This document shows positions 15,742 through 23,730 of a stretch of 25,366 bases of DNA, piece after piece. The translations under genes and the position numbers were made by a program. This DNA is from Actinobacteria bacterium UBA4719 (lineage in GTDB: Bacteria > Actinomycetota > Actinomycetes > Actinomycetales > Dermatophilaceae): contig DHJN01000052.1 of assembly GCA_002404345.1 (NCBI GenBank), forward strand, positions 1 to 25,366. Reading direction: 5' to 3'. Each line of letters begins with the position of its first letter. Position 1 is the stretch's first letter. Below the pieces are notes generated by a model, which searched no databases, was not told where the DNA came from, and saw only the letters and a program-made list of their open reading frames with translations.

Positions 15742-16265
15742 AGGTTCACCGTGTCCCTTAGTGCGTTCTGCCGCACGCTGTCCTTGAGTGAGTCGGCTGG
15801 CACCAGGTCGACGCTGGCTCCCAACAGCCGTTCGAGCTCGCCGCGCAGTGCGACGAGGGTGAAGAGGCCGGTGTTCGCGCTCAGGTCGACGAGCAGGTCG
15901 ATGTCGCTGTGCGCGGTTTCCTGGCCGCGGGCGACACTGCCGAAGACCCGCAGGTTAGTCACCCCCGCTCTCGCGGCGCGACGCTTGATGTCGACTCGTT
16001 GGGCACGAACCTTCCGACCCAAGGGGCCCGTCAGTCGGGCCAGGGTGGAAGGTGCCTTGCGGATCCGTACTTCCAGCTCCAGCCCGGTGGCGGCCACCAG
16101 CCGTTCCAAGACCGGCAGGGATGGCTGGCGCGCTCCTGACTCATATGCGCTGATGACGCTCTGCGTCACGGCGGCGCGACGCGCGAGCTCCGTCTGGCTT
16201 AGCCCCGCGCGCTCGCGGGCCTCGTGCAGCGCTCTGCTCGCAGTTTCGGATCTGACTTTGGGCAT
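15738..16265 (-). CDS. mntA: MntA-type nucleotidyltransferase antitoxin fused to XRE HTH
   Basis: Two-domain antitoxin. Residues 12-65 form an XRE/Cro helix-turn-helix (LSQTELARRAAVTQSVISAYESGARQP). Residues 100-175 form a minimal nucleotidyltransferase with G109-S110, ten residues, then D121-x-D123, the GSX10DXD motif of MntA enzymes that AMPylate HepT. The fused HTH suggests it also represses its own operon. ATG at 16265 lies about seven bases from a -10-like TATAGT (minus strand, 16277-16272), so the message may be leaderless. TTG at 16271 is the only other nearby start. Confidence 0.9.
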   Translation of the reverse strand: MPKVRSETASRALHEARERAGLSQTELARRAAVTQSVISAYESGARQPSLPVLERLVAATGLELEVRIRKAPSTLARLTGPLGRKVRAQRVDIKRRAARAGVTNLRVFGSVARGQETAHSDIDLLVDLSANTGLFTLVALRGELERLLGASVDLVPADSLKDSVRQNALRDTVNL

Positions 16266-16271
16266 GATCAA

Positions 16272-16277
16272 ACTATA
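16272..16277 (-). promoter_or_regulatory. -10 box of the mntA-hepT operon
   Basis: TATAGT on the minus strand, seven bases upstream of the mntA ATG. No good -35 is seen. The rest of 16278-16457 up to repeat copy C has no recognisable gene. Confidence 0.4.
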
Positions 16278-16457
16278 GCGGATCGTAGATGACTAATTCC
16301 GTGCTTCCGGCAAGTCTTCGCGGGCGACTTGTAGGTGATCGTCGTCCAAGCGGACGAGTTCTGAGGACCCCACGCGGCCGCGGTTTTAAGTGGTAACGAT
16401 GTCAGTGGGGCCCGTTCCCTCGTCGCATCAGGCTGGCCTCTGGCTGCCTCGCGCGGT

Positions 16458-16757
16458 GTGTCGGGGTGCTGAACACCAAATCGCGAAGTACGCCACGCTC
16501 TCAAAACCGTGTGTCCGCTGGTCAACGAGTTATCTTGACGTCAAGAAAAGTGTCCGGAGGGGGGGACTTGCCCACCTGGGACACACACCTTCGACATCTG
16601 GCTCCCGACCTAACCGCCGTGTGTCTAGGCCTCTGAGCAGCGCAAACGTCCGAAGCCGTTACGGTGCGACGGCTCGTTAGGCAATGGGGAGGGGCGCGGG
16701 TCATGACTGGCATACCCACCGACCGGGACGCCATCGGCGTTTACCGGATCCGCGTTG
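16458..16757 (+). repeat. Dispersed repeat copy C (fullest copy)
   Basis: About 300 bases. The left half matches copy B and the right part from 16550 matches copy A over about 200 bases. It contains the palindrome at 16533-16546, the tRNA-like core at 16550-16583, and a segment 16608-16682 bounded by ACCTAAC and GTTAGGC. The core has two extra Gs relative to A and B. It ends exactly at the stop codon of the PIN toxin gene. Confidence 0.88.
16608..16682. other. Inverted-repeat segment with attC-like ends
   Basis: ACCTAAC (16608-16614) and GTTAGGC (16676-16682) fit the integron attC consensus ends RYYYAAC and GTTRRRY, 75 bases apart. Pairing extends inward through GCCGT with small bulges. The equivalent in copy A (58-129) has the same spacing but reads TCCTAGC and GTGAGGC, which does not fit. 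No integron integrase is in the window, so this may be chance. Confidence 0.25.
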
Positions 16758-17309
16758 CTATCTGCGCATGACGGCCGCGGTCTGAGGGAGTCCGGCACGG
16801 TCCAGGCGGTCCAGTACGTCGTTGACCGTGCCTGGCGGTCTCTGCCATGAGTCGGCAACGGCTTGGATGGCTTTGTGCACGCTGATCGGGTCCAGGTGGA
16901 ACTGGTCGACCATGAAGTCGTCGGGGTGTTTGGCCTCGACGTCCCAGTCGGCCAGGACTTCGGCAGGAAAGTCGTTCAGGTTGAACGTGACGATGATCTG
17001 GGCCCGTGCCCGGATCGCGGCGGCGAGGACGTGTCGGTCGTCGGGGTCGGGTAGGTGGAGAGAGCCGATGAGTGGTTCGTAGCCGGTGACGACTGCGTCT
17101 CGAACGGCGAGGTTCATCAGTTCCCGCGTGCGTTGTAGTCGGGCCTCGTCCAGGTCCGGCCGCTTGGCGTGGAGGGACCTGAAGGTCTCGTCAAGGATGG
17201 TCTCGCTCCATTTCGCCTGGAGGAGCCCGGTCTGGGCAAGCCGGATAAGGACGTCGCGAAGTGTCGAGGGGTAGAGCACGTTTGCGTCGTAGATGACGAC
17301 AAAGGTCAT
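16758..17309 (-). CDS. PIN-domain toxin (VapC-like, PIN_3)
   Basis: A 183-residue protein with an N-terminal PIN ribonuclease domain. Acidic residues likely to bind metal are D8 (VVIYDANVLYPS), E41 (ILDETFRSLH), D90 or D91 (LPDPDDRHVLAAAI) and D113 (VTFNLNDFP). The C-terminal 60 residues (from about HPDDFMVDQ) form a helical extension beyond the usual 130-residue VapC. It matches the PIN_3 group often described as putative toxins. ATG at 17309 overlaps the upstream gene stop (ATGA), so they form an operon. The gene ends directly at repeat copy C. RNase activity is inferred from the family. Confidence 0.85.
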   Translation of the reverse strand: MTFVVIYDANVLYPSTLRDVLIRLAQTGLLQAKWSETILDETFRSLHAKRPDLDEARLQRTRELMNLAVRDAVVTGYEPLIGSLHLPDPDDRHVLAAAIRARAQIIVTFNLNDFPAEVLADWDVEAKHPDDFMVDQFHLDPISVHKAIQAVADSWQRPPGTVNDVLDRLDRAGLPQTAAVMRR

Positions 17310-17767
17310 TCGTCGATACCCATGTCTTGGGTCAGGACGGTTAGCTCGTCGGCAGCCTTGCGTCGCTGCGCGTCATCGCGGCGCATGTAGTCCAGCAAGG
17401 ACGCAGCCTTGATTCGGCGGTGTGTGCCGACCAGTCGGTATTCGATGTCTCCGGCTTGGAGCAGCCGTACCAGAAACGGTCGAGAAACGTTCATCAGGTC
17501 GGCCGCCTGCTGGGTGGTGAGCTCGGCGTGTGCCGGCACCAGGGACACCCCCTGGCCCGCGGCCATGTTGGCCAGCACAGCAACCAGGAGATCAACGGCT
17601 GCGCGGGGGACCGTGACGGTCTCGCCGTCTTCCTCGACCGTCAACCGCACAGGTTCGCGGATGTCGCGGTGAGCCGCCAGGGCTTTGCGTACACGCACCA
17701 GGGCATCCCGTGCGATCACCGCGTCTTCGCCTTCGGGCTGGACCGGCGAAAGGACTCTCGGGGACAT
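17306..17767 (-). CDS. HTH antitoxin partner of the PIN toxin
   Basis: A 153-residue protein with a C-terminal excisionase/MerR-like DNA-binding domain (LTTQQAADLMNVSRPFLVRLLQAGDI…GTHRRIKAASLLDYMRRD). This is the domain that pairs with PIN_3 toxins in actinobacteria. The tail QRRKAADELTVLTQDMG could contact the toxin. ATG at 17767 is preferred because AAGGAG lies six bases upstream; an ATG at 17773 sits right against that RBS. Upstream, CTGAA and TTCAG arms around 17795-17818 could be an operator. As an antitoxin the assignment is inferred from operon and domain. Confidence 0.82.
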   Translation of the reverse strand: MSPRVLSPVQPEGEDAVIARDALVRVRKALAAHRDIREPVRLTVEEDGETVTVPRAAVDLLVAVLANMAAGQGVSLVPAHAELTTQQAADLMNVSRPFLVRLLQAGDIEYRLVGTHRRIKAASLLDYMRRDDAQRRKAADELTVLTQDMGIDE

Positions 17768-17773
17768 CGCCAT

Positions 17774-17989
17774 CTCCTTAACGCAATAATCGAACTATCT
17801 GAAACAACTGTACTTCAGGTCGGCGGCTTCCGGCATGGGAGTAGTCGGCAACTTCCCAATGGCCGACCATGGCGCCCGACCGCAGCGCTCCGCCAGGGCG
17901 GCGGATCGGCACTACTAAGCGTCACGAGAATCCGGCACCCGCTCGTGTGCAGGATTCGCTTCCCGAGGACCTGGAACCATTTGACGGGG
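17774..17989. other. Gap between PIN module and the next gene
   Basis: 216 bases. The left end holds the probable promoter of the PIN-module antitoxin. I find no gene, tRNA or clear repeat. This gap would be the place to look for the left end of the conjugative element. Confidence 0.35.
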
Positions 17990-18631
17990 TCAGCCGATAT
18001 GATTGCGGGCGTCCGGTGAGCTAGGCCATAGCGTCCGACCGGCCAATGGCGGCGGCCACATCCCCACGACCGCTTTGCGGGACAGGTGCCAGCTCGACGG
18101 CGGCTTGGGCGACGTGGATTGAGCGCCGACGGTTAGCCAATTTACGATTGCATCTTCAGCCTCGTCCGGTGGACAGCCGGGCGGCACAGGCAACGCCCGC
18201 ATGAGGAAGTCGACCCGTCGTCCTGAGTACCGCTCCCACCTGTGCACACGTGCCCCGAGGGCCGTGACCTCAGCTTGGGTGTACGACTGGTAGCCCAGAC
18301 TCGATGGACCGAAGTCGGCGTGCGTCTCCCGCTTGGCCGCAGGGAACTGGGCTCCTGCGCGAGCCGCGTAGAACGTCCACACATCCAGGTCCTTCACCCC
18401 GTTCGGCCGTGCCGCGCCGGCGTAGACGTCGACCCAATGCTGCGCGGCTCCCTGGGCCAGGACCACAGCGACGCGCAGTCCGGAATACTCCGGACGGCCA
18501 TCAGGGCGCGTGAACTTCTCGTGGTCGCCCGTCGCCAGGGCGGCCAAATGGTCCAGGTGTTCGCGCGTCAAAGGCGCGTACGAGCGCCTCGTGGCGCCGG
18601 TGTTGGTGGGATCGCGTGGAAGTCGGGGCAC
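17990..18631 (-). CDS. Conserved hypothetical, nucleotidyltransferase-like motifs
   Basis: A 213-residue soluble protein of a type I have seen as a conserved hypothetical in actinobacteria; no function known to me. Visible blocks are GLRVAVVLAQGAAQHWVD, GVKDLDVWTFYAA, RETHADFGPSSLGYQ, GRRVDFLMRALPV and SSWHLSRKAVV. The AQGAA … KDLDVW spacing and the later RVDFL resemble the acidic motifs of nucleotidyltransferase-fold proteins, but this is only a motif impression. The start is GTG at 18631 with no good RBS. The C-terminus past RKAVVG is short and may be divergent. It may belong to the element or to the flanking chromosome. Confidence 0.6.
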   Translation of the reverse strand: MPRLPRDPTNTGATRRSYAPLTREHLDHLAALATGDHEKFTRPDGRPEYSGLRVAVVLAQGAAQHWVDVYAGAARPNGVKDLDVWTFYAARAGAQFPAAKRETHADFGPSSLGYQSYTQAEVTALGARVHRWERYSGRRVDFLMRALPVPPGCPPDEAEDAIVNWLTVGAQSTSPKPPSSWHLSRKAVVGMWPPPLAGRTLWPSSPDARNHIG

Positions 18632-18702
18632 GGAGGCAGTATGTCAATGACTCTGAACCACGCCGCTGGAACCTCCGCGGGTTCAACGACGGACTACTGG
18701 CC

Positions 18703-20157
18703 TCAAAGGTCGGGCACCATCACGGGTTGGCTCTGGCAGACAAACGGGACCGCACGTGCATCCATCGGGTCGAAAGTGCCGTCCAGATTCCGAGCCGCCA
18801 CGTCGGTGGCTATTGCTGCTGATCGAGCGGTGATCGCGAGCTCGGGCATCTCGTCTGGCAGGACTGAGACGTATCTGCCTGCGGCGCGCTCGTGCAGTCG
18901 CTCGACTGATGGCGTGAGTTTGCTCGCGGGCGCGAACAGCAACCCGGACCGGACGAGCTGGTCGGGCAGGTGCTGGACGTCGCGAACGAGGTCGGTGACA
19001 TCATGGGCTGCGTACCGAAGGTCGGCCAGCGCTCGTCCGATGTCGAGGTTCTCGGTGATCTCGGCGATGTCTCGGGGATGCAGACCGTCATGGGTGACAT
19101 CGGTCAAGGCGGCATGCAGTTTGCGTGCGGCTGCGACGTATTCGTGCGATGGCGGCAATGCAGTGGTCGCCGATCCCCAGAGCCGATCGGCCTTGCCCAA
19201 TCCGTCCATCGCAGTGTGGAGCGACACGCGTGCGCCGGCGGTCGTGTCGCCGGCCAGTTCACCCGCGCATTCGGCCGCTTCGAGCAGGCGCGCGGTCACG
19301 GCATACAGATGGACGCTTTGATTCATGATGTTTCGAATCACGTCCGAGCTCGGGATTGTCCGGTTCAGCTCGGTTTGAGCGGCAGCAACCCATGAGCGAA
19401 GACCGGACTCGAGCCGCTCGTTCGGTGTCGCTGGGTGCGGCGGGGGAGCGAAGCTGGCCGTGGCCAGCATCGGTGAGCGGGGCCCGACATTGCCCAGCGC
19501 ATCCAGCGCCGCGGCAGAGTACCGCGCGATGGCCAACGGCCGGTCTACGTCGTTCAAGGGGCCGACTTTCACCGCGTGAGAGGCGACTACGTGAGTGATG
19601 CCCAGAACGTGGGCGAGAACGGGAGCCGTTATGACGTCGAGGGATTCAACCCAGGGAAGAAGTTCGCGAGCCAATTGATCGCGATTCTGAGCGATCAGAT
19701 CCGCCGCCACCCCGAGCGTGCAGCTAAGAAGTGACAACGTCTCTGGGTTGCGCGGATCCGCTGGTCGTACCTCATCCCGGCTCGGCAGATCTGTCACGTC
19801 AACGACGTACCGTCGCCCGTCCCATGCTGCCGGGATCTGACCCTTCCGGATGTTCGCGATGACGGACGAGCGTGGTCGGCCGAGCAGGTGCGCGGCTTCT
19901 CGGGCGCCGACCGCACCGGTGGTCGCGCCTCGTAGCGGCGTCGGGTAGGCATCGAGCACCCGGCAGAGCGCGGCGTGCGACAGTGCAACGGCTCGGCTGC
20001 CGGTCCGTGCCGGGCCGACCAGCTCGCGCATCAGCAGGTACGCCGTGGCATCGAAGGACTCCCAGGTGTTTAACGGCACCGGGTCTGGGCTGCTGCGGAG
20101 CTCGCGGCACAGGTCGTCGGCCCGCGCCAAGAGATCGCCGAGCGTGGTTGTGGTCAC
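18703..20157 (-). CDS. Unrecognised element protein with HTH domain
   Basis: A 484-residue, mostly helical, soluble protein. I do not recognise the family. Residues around 80-130 (AVGAREAAHLLGRPRSSVIANIRKGQIPAAWDGRRYVVDVTDLP) look like an excisionase-type helix-turn-helix, so it may bind DNA. The remainder is rich in Ala, Leu and Arg helices with no enzyme motif. GTG at 20157 overlaps the preceding gene's stop in GTGA, so it is read with the 112-residue gene upstream. Context with a primase and coupling protein suggests a conjugative-element replication or regulation role, not demonstrated. Confidence 0.65.
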   Translation of the reverse strand: MTTTTLGDLLARADDLCRELRSSPDPVPLNTWESFDATAYLLMRELVGPARTGSRAVALSHAALCRVLDAYPTPLRGATTGAVGAREAAHLLGRPRSSVIANIRKGQIPAAWDGRRYVVDVTDLPSRDEVRPADPRNPETLSLLSCTLGVAADLIAQNRDQLARELLPWVESLDVITAPVLAHVLGITHVVASHAVKVGPLNDVDRPLAIARYSAAALDALGNVGPRSPMLATASFAPPPHPATPNERLESGLRSWVAAAQTELNRTIPSSDVIRNIMNQSVHLYAVTARLLEAAECAGELAGDTTAGARVSLHTAMDGLGKADRLWGSATTALPPSHEYVAAARKLHAALTDVTHDGLHPRDIAEITENLDIGRALADLRYAAHDVTDLVRDVQHLPDQLVRSGLLFAPASKLTPSVERLHERAAGRYVSVLPDEMPELAITARSAAIATDVAARNLDGTFDPMDARAVPFVCQSQPVMVPDL

Positions 20158-20492
20158 GGTTCGCCAGCCCACGCATTGACCAGGGCGCGGAGATCGGCGA
20201 CCCGCCACGCCCAGACCACCAAGTCCGGTGGTCCTTCCCCCGAAGGGATCGAGTCGAGAGCTGCGAGCGCTGCGTCGAGGTGGTCCTGCACGCCGAAGGG
20301 TCGCGGTGTCACGAGTTCGTCATCGCAGACCGGCCCGACGCCGCCGGCGACGAGCCGGACCTGGCCGGCGAGGCTGTGCCAGGGCGAGGTGACGTCTCCG
20401 CAGGCGTTCGCGTCGGCGTGGCATGCGGCGGCCGCCAGATGCTCAGCCACCAGGTTCATAAGTGGCGGGCGGGTGGTGGTGGTGTTGTTCAT
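20154..20492 (-). CDS. Small hypothetical protein
   Basis: 112 residues, Ala- and Val-rich, no signal peptide and no family recognised. It begins MNNTTTTRPPLMNLVAEHL and ends RALVNAWAGEP. ATG at 20492 has GGAAG upstream at reasonable spacing. It overlaps the start of the 484-residue HTH protein by four bases and follows the primase gene after a 107-base gap (20493-20599) that shows no gene. Confidence 0.6.
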   Translation of the reverse strand: MNNTTTTRPPLMNLVAEHLAAAACHADANACGDVTSPWHSLAGQVRLVAGGVGPVCDDELVTPRPFGVQDHLDAALAALDSIPSGEGPPDLVVWAWRVADLRALVNAWAGEP

Positions 20493-20599
20493 TGGATCTT
20501 CCTTCCGTGTGCGTGGCGGGCTGCGGCTCTTGGGGTGTGTGCCCCTGCGAAGTAGGCGTCAGCCAGCCGGTCGTGGGGTACTTGGCGCCACCTTCCGTG

Positions 20600-22108
20600 T
20601 CAGGCGACGCAGGGGGAATCGGGTCTGGCGGATCTGTGGATGGCGGGCTCGGACAGGTAGGGCTGTGGACAAGATCCCGCCGCCGCTTGAGGCTCAAGGG
20701 CCGTCTTCACCCGGGTGAAGACATCGGTCAGCGCCCGGGTGAAGGAGCCATTGGGGTTCCAGCCGAGCCGGGTCATCTCCTGTTCGGCTTCCCGAAGGAG
20801 ACCGGTGGCGGGTTCCGAAGGCAGCTTCGCCGCGAGCGGGACGATGTTGGTCAGCACGGACCGAAAGGGCTGAACGTGACGTTCGGCAAGGAGTCGGACG
20901 AGCTCCCGCCCCGGCAACGAAGGCCGGACGCCAGGTCCGTCAGTCCTCAGGCACCCTCGACGATCGAAGGCAGTCAGGCCCGAATCTCCACGGGCGGCAA
21001 GCCATTCCGCCGGGTCGGTTCCGGGCGGAAGCGTGGTCACCAGGGCCGGGCGACCGCCATCCAGGCAGAGACCCGAGAGCCAGCGGCCAGTCCCTTCGAC
21101 GCCGGCCTGGTCACCGTCCAAGGCGATCACTGGCGGTCGCCCGTGGAGGGCGAGCACCCGGCATACCTGCTCGTGGGAGGCGGTCACCCCGCTGGTGGTG
21201 CACGGCGCGAACCGGTCCATCTCACCTCGCCGTGCGGCTGCGGCGGCGATGGCCAGCGCGTCGAGTATGCCTTCGACGATTACGACGTTCGCGTCGGCCG
21301 CCAAGGGGTGGTGAGTGGGCCGGTAGAGAATTGTCGACTTGTTGAATGTCATTGTGCGGGTTGGGTTTCGGTACTTCGGAGCGCGATCGTCGCCGGTCAC
21401 GTCACGGCCGACGAAGCCGTTGATCTGGCCGGCGCTGTTGGTGACGGGGATGATGATCCGCCCGCGGTAGGTGTCCACGAGGCGGCCACTGCGGGTGAGC
21501 TGCGCGAGGTCGGTGCCAAGTAGTTCGTCGTCGCTGACGCCGGTGTCGTGGAGGCGATTGATCAGGGTCGCCCATCCGGTCCCGGCATACCCGACGACTG
21601 GTTCGCCGCCTGAGAATGCGCGCAGGGCAACAAGATCGATACCTCGACGGCGCGCCAGGTAGCTCTGCGCGAACTCCACCGCCACCGGGGTCGCGAAGTG
21701 CTCCCACGCGATCTGGTTGATCTCGTATGCACGGTCGGCCCCGAGGGGCGGGAGGTCTTGTTCGCGCTCGGCGCGTGTGCCTGTGCGGGTGCTGGGCTGG
21801 GGTGCCACGGACCCGGTTCCGATGGTGCAGTCCTGCAGCGCCTGGACGGAGTCGATAAACGACAGGCCGTATCGCCGGGTGACGTATTCGATGACGTCGC
21901 CGCCGGCGCCGCACCCGAAGCACTTGAACCGGTCGGGCACTCCGCCTACCGACATCGACGCGGTCGAGTCGTCGTGGAACGGGCAGCACCCCATGTAGCC
22001 ATGTCCGCGCTGGTGCAGCTCAACACCGGACGAGGCGATCACGTCCTCGATGGGGTACGCGGCACGGATGGATTGAACATCAACGTGTTCCGCCCTCGCC
22101 GGACTCAA
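20600..22108 (-). CDS. DnaG-like primase (CHC2 zinc finger and Toprim)
   Basis: A 502-residue primase of the type carried by plasmids and conjugative elements. The CHC2 zinc ribbon is complete: C42-x2-H45-x17-C63-x2-C66 (CPFHDDSTASM … FKCFGCGAGGDVIEYV). A DnaG catalytic core follows (LARRRGIDLVALRAFSGG, YRGRIIIPVTNSAGQINGFVGR), then a Toprim domain with VVIVEGILDALAIA and VIALDGDQAG. The C-terminus after about 380 shows no helicase and is not recognised. The start is TTG at 22108, overlapping the upstream stop (TTGA). A chromosomal dnaG would be longer with a DnaB-binding tail, so this is an element gene. Confidence 0.87.
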   Translation of the reverse strand: MSPARAEHVDVQSIRAAYPIEDVIASSGVELHQRGHGYMGCCPFHDDSTASMSVGGVPDRFKCFGCGAGGDVIEYVTRRYGLSFIDSVQALQDCTIGTGSVAPQPSTRTGTRAEREQDLPPLGADRAYEINQIAWEHFATPVAVEFAQSYLARRRGIDLVALRAFSGGEPVVGYAGTGWATLINRLHDTGVSDDELLGTDLAQLTRSGRLVDTYRGRIIIPVTNSAGQINGFVGRDVTGDDRAPKYRNPTRTMTFNKSTILYRPTHHPLAADANVVIVEGILDALAIAAAAARRGEMDRFAPCTTSGVTASHEQVCRVLALHGRPPVIALDGDQAGVEGTGRWLSGLCLDGGRPALVTTLPPGTDPAEWLAARGDSGLTAFDRRGCLRTDGPGVRPSLPGRELVRLLAERHVQPFRSVLTNIVPLAAKLPSEPATGLLREAEQEMTRLGWNPNGSFTRALTDVFTRVKTALEPQAAAGSCPQPYLSEPAIHRSARPDSPCVA

Positions 22109-22572
22109 AGCTCGAGACCCGGAGATGGGCGAGCCGCAGGCACATTCGGGAGCAGTGCTACAAAGTCCTCGACAGCCAGATGGTCGCCGAGTCGCTGGGC
22201 ATGACCGAATGCGTTCTCGACGGAAGCAAGTGGGACTTGGGTGCCGAGGACGGCGTACTCATCCCAGGTCGGGTCATAGACGTATAGCAAGCCAGCGTCG
22301 CCCCCGACCTCGACACGAAGGCTGACTCGCTGGTCGCCGTTGGACCCCCAACGCGTGCCAAAGTCGTGTTCGATGCCACAAAATATTCTGTAGGCACCGG
22401 TGAAGGCAACCGGCCCACTCCACTCCAGAGCCGGCTGCCGGTAGACGTCTTGCTGCCTGAGCCGGTACCAGTCGTCGACGGGATCGCCGACGTTCGAGGG
22501 TTCGTTGCCGGCCAAAGCGACGCGCTGGTCGGAGATAGTTCCGGACTGGCCCGCAACTGACGTTTTTCTCAT
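22105..22572 (-). CDS. Hypothetical protein upstream of primase
   Basis: 155 residues, no family recognised. The middle is rich in aromatic and charged residues (PALEWSGPVAFTGAYRIFCGIEHDFG, LLYVYDPTWDEYAVLG), typical of a compact beta-rich domain. ATG at 22572 with GGAAGGA about five bases upstream is chosen over an in-frame ATG at 22650. It overlaps the primase start by four bases, so it is translated with the primase. Confidence 0.6.
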   Translation of the reverse strand: MRKTSVAGQSGTISDQRVALAGNEPSNVGDPVDDWYRLRQQDVYRQPALEWSGPVAFTGAYRIFCGIEHDFGTRWGSNGDQRVSLRVEVGGDAGLLYVYDPTWDEYAVLGTQVPLASVENAFGHAQRLGDHLAVEDFVALLPNVPAARPSPGLEL

Positions 22573-22813
22573 GGCGTCCTTCCCCGCGCGGGACCTTCTC
22601 GCGCTCCGGTTTGGGCTACGGCTTGAAGGGGTCACCATCCGAACTCTCAAGGCCGGCGACAGATGACCTGAGGGGTTTAGCGACGGCGAGGATGAGCACG
22701 CATCGGGGTGGCCTCATGTCGCGACGTGCGACTGGATCATCGACGGGCGAGGGCGTCGTCGGGCAGGGTACGACGACCTGGACACAGCCGAGGTCCCTGA
22801 CTTCGTTGGGCTT

Positions 22814-22853
22814 ATGCCCATTTCTCGGGGGTGGGCATTCTCGCTGCTACAGT
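22814..22853 (+). promoter_or_regulatory. Promoter with inverted-repeat operator of DUF6602 gene
   Basis: ATGCCCA (22814-22820) and TGGGCAT (22832-22838) form a perfect 7-base inverted repeat with an 11-base spacer where a -35 would lie. A -10-like TACAGT is at 22848-22853, seven bases before the ATG at 22861, so the message may be leaderless. The rest of 22573-22813 shows no gene. Confidence 0.45.
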
Positions 22854-22860
22854 CCGCAAC

Positions 22861-23730
22861 ATGTCCGAGGATCGTCTCGCTCAGATCGTCAGGGCGACAG
22901 CCGACGAACTGACGGCCGCCTTCAATAAGACAGCGGCCGTCCATCATCAGGGCCAAAAGGGCGCCGCCCGCGAGGACCCAGTCCTCAACTTCGTGCGAGG
23001 TCGGTTACCTGGCACCGTCCAGGCGTTCGGCAGCTCCGAAGTGATCGACTCAACCGGGGCTACGTCCAAGCAGCAGGACATCATCATCGTGGACCCGTCG
23101 ACACCGCCCTTTTTCAACGAGGACAAGCACCGTGTGTACCCCTCCGAATGTGTCCAGGGGGTGATCGAGGTCAAGTCCCGGCTGAATAAGTCAGAGGTCT
23201 GGGACGCCTGCGAGAAGATCGCGTCTGTCAAAAGGCTGCCGAAGGTGCACTACTACGACGACGCCCTCGGCCGCGGGTGGCCGGCTAACGACGGCACCAT
23301 GCTGAACCACAGGCCGACGCTCGGCTACGTCTTTGCCTATGCGGGCAGCACCGGGATCGACACACTGGCCAGCAACGTCATCGATTGGTGCGAGGAGCAT
23401 GTTCCCGAGGAGTGGCCCGATGGACTCTTTGTGATGGGCAAAGGCACGATCGCCTGGTTCATGGACGGCAAATCCCACGAGTGTCTATATCCAGGTGCGT
23501 CCATCGCGGTCATCGAGTCGCAGCATCCACGGGACGTGCTGTTGAACATGGCGCTCAGTCTCCACATGGCGTTTGTGACGGCGTGGATGCCTCCGTTCAG
23601 GTTGCATCCGTACCTGCCCACCGCTGTGCTTGGTGTTGTCAAGCGGCCGACGCCGACAGGGCCTGCGTGGCCGAAGCGGCTTACGCCAGCAGACACCGAT
23701 GCGGCGGAAGATGCTGGAGCCCCGGCGTAG
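22861..23730 (+). CDS. DUF6602-like protein, possible nuclease fold
   Basis: 289 residues. The N-terminal half matches my memory of the DUF6602 family: HHQGQKGAAREDPVLNFVRGRLPG, then VIDSTGATSKQQDIIIVD, and VYPSECVQGVIEVKSRLNKSE. The D-x-I…E-V-K-S layout (DIIIVD … VIEVKSRL) is the D-(D/E)xK pattern of restriction-endonuclease-like folds, but whether it cuts DNA or RNA is unknown. ATG at 22861 is preferred over GTG at 22831 because of the -10 spacing. It is the only plus-strand gene in the element region, has its own promoter and converges on nothing close, so it looks like cargo, perhaps defence. The call is moderate; the function is inference. Confidence 0.72.
   Translation: MSEDRLAQIVRATADELTAAFNKTAAVHHQGQKGAAREDPVLNFVRGRLPGTVQAFGSSEVIDSTGATSKQQDIIIVDPSTPPFFNEDKHRVYPSECVQGVIEVKSRLNKSEVWDACEKIASVKRLPKVHYYDDALGRGWPANDGTMLNHRPTLGYVFAYAGSTGIDTLASNVIDWCEEHVPEEWPDGLFVMGKGTIAWFMDGKSHECLYPGASIAVIESQHPRDVLLNMALSLHMAFVTAWMPPFRLHPYLPTAVLGVVKRPTPTGPAWPKRLTPADTDAAEDAGAPA

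Noticed and set aside
1..17773. Insertion sequence carrying the toxin-antitoxin pairs
   Set aside because: No transposase frame or terminal inverted repeats are found near any of the three repeat copies.
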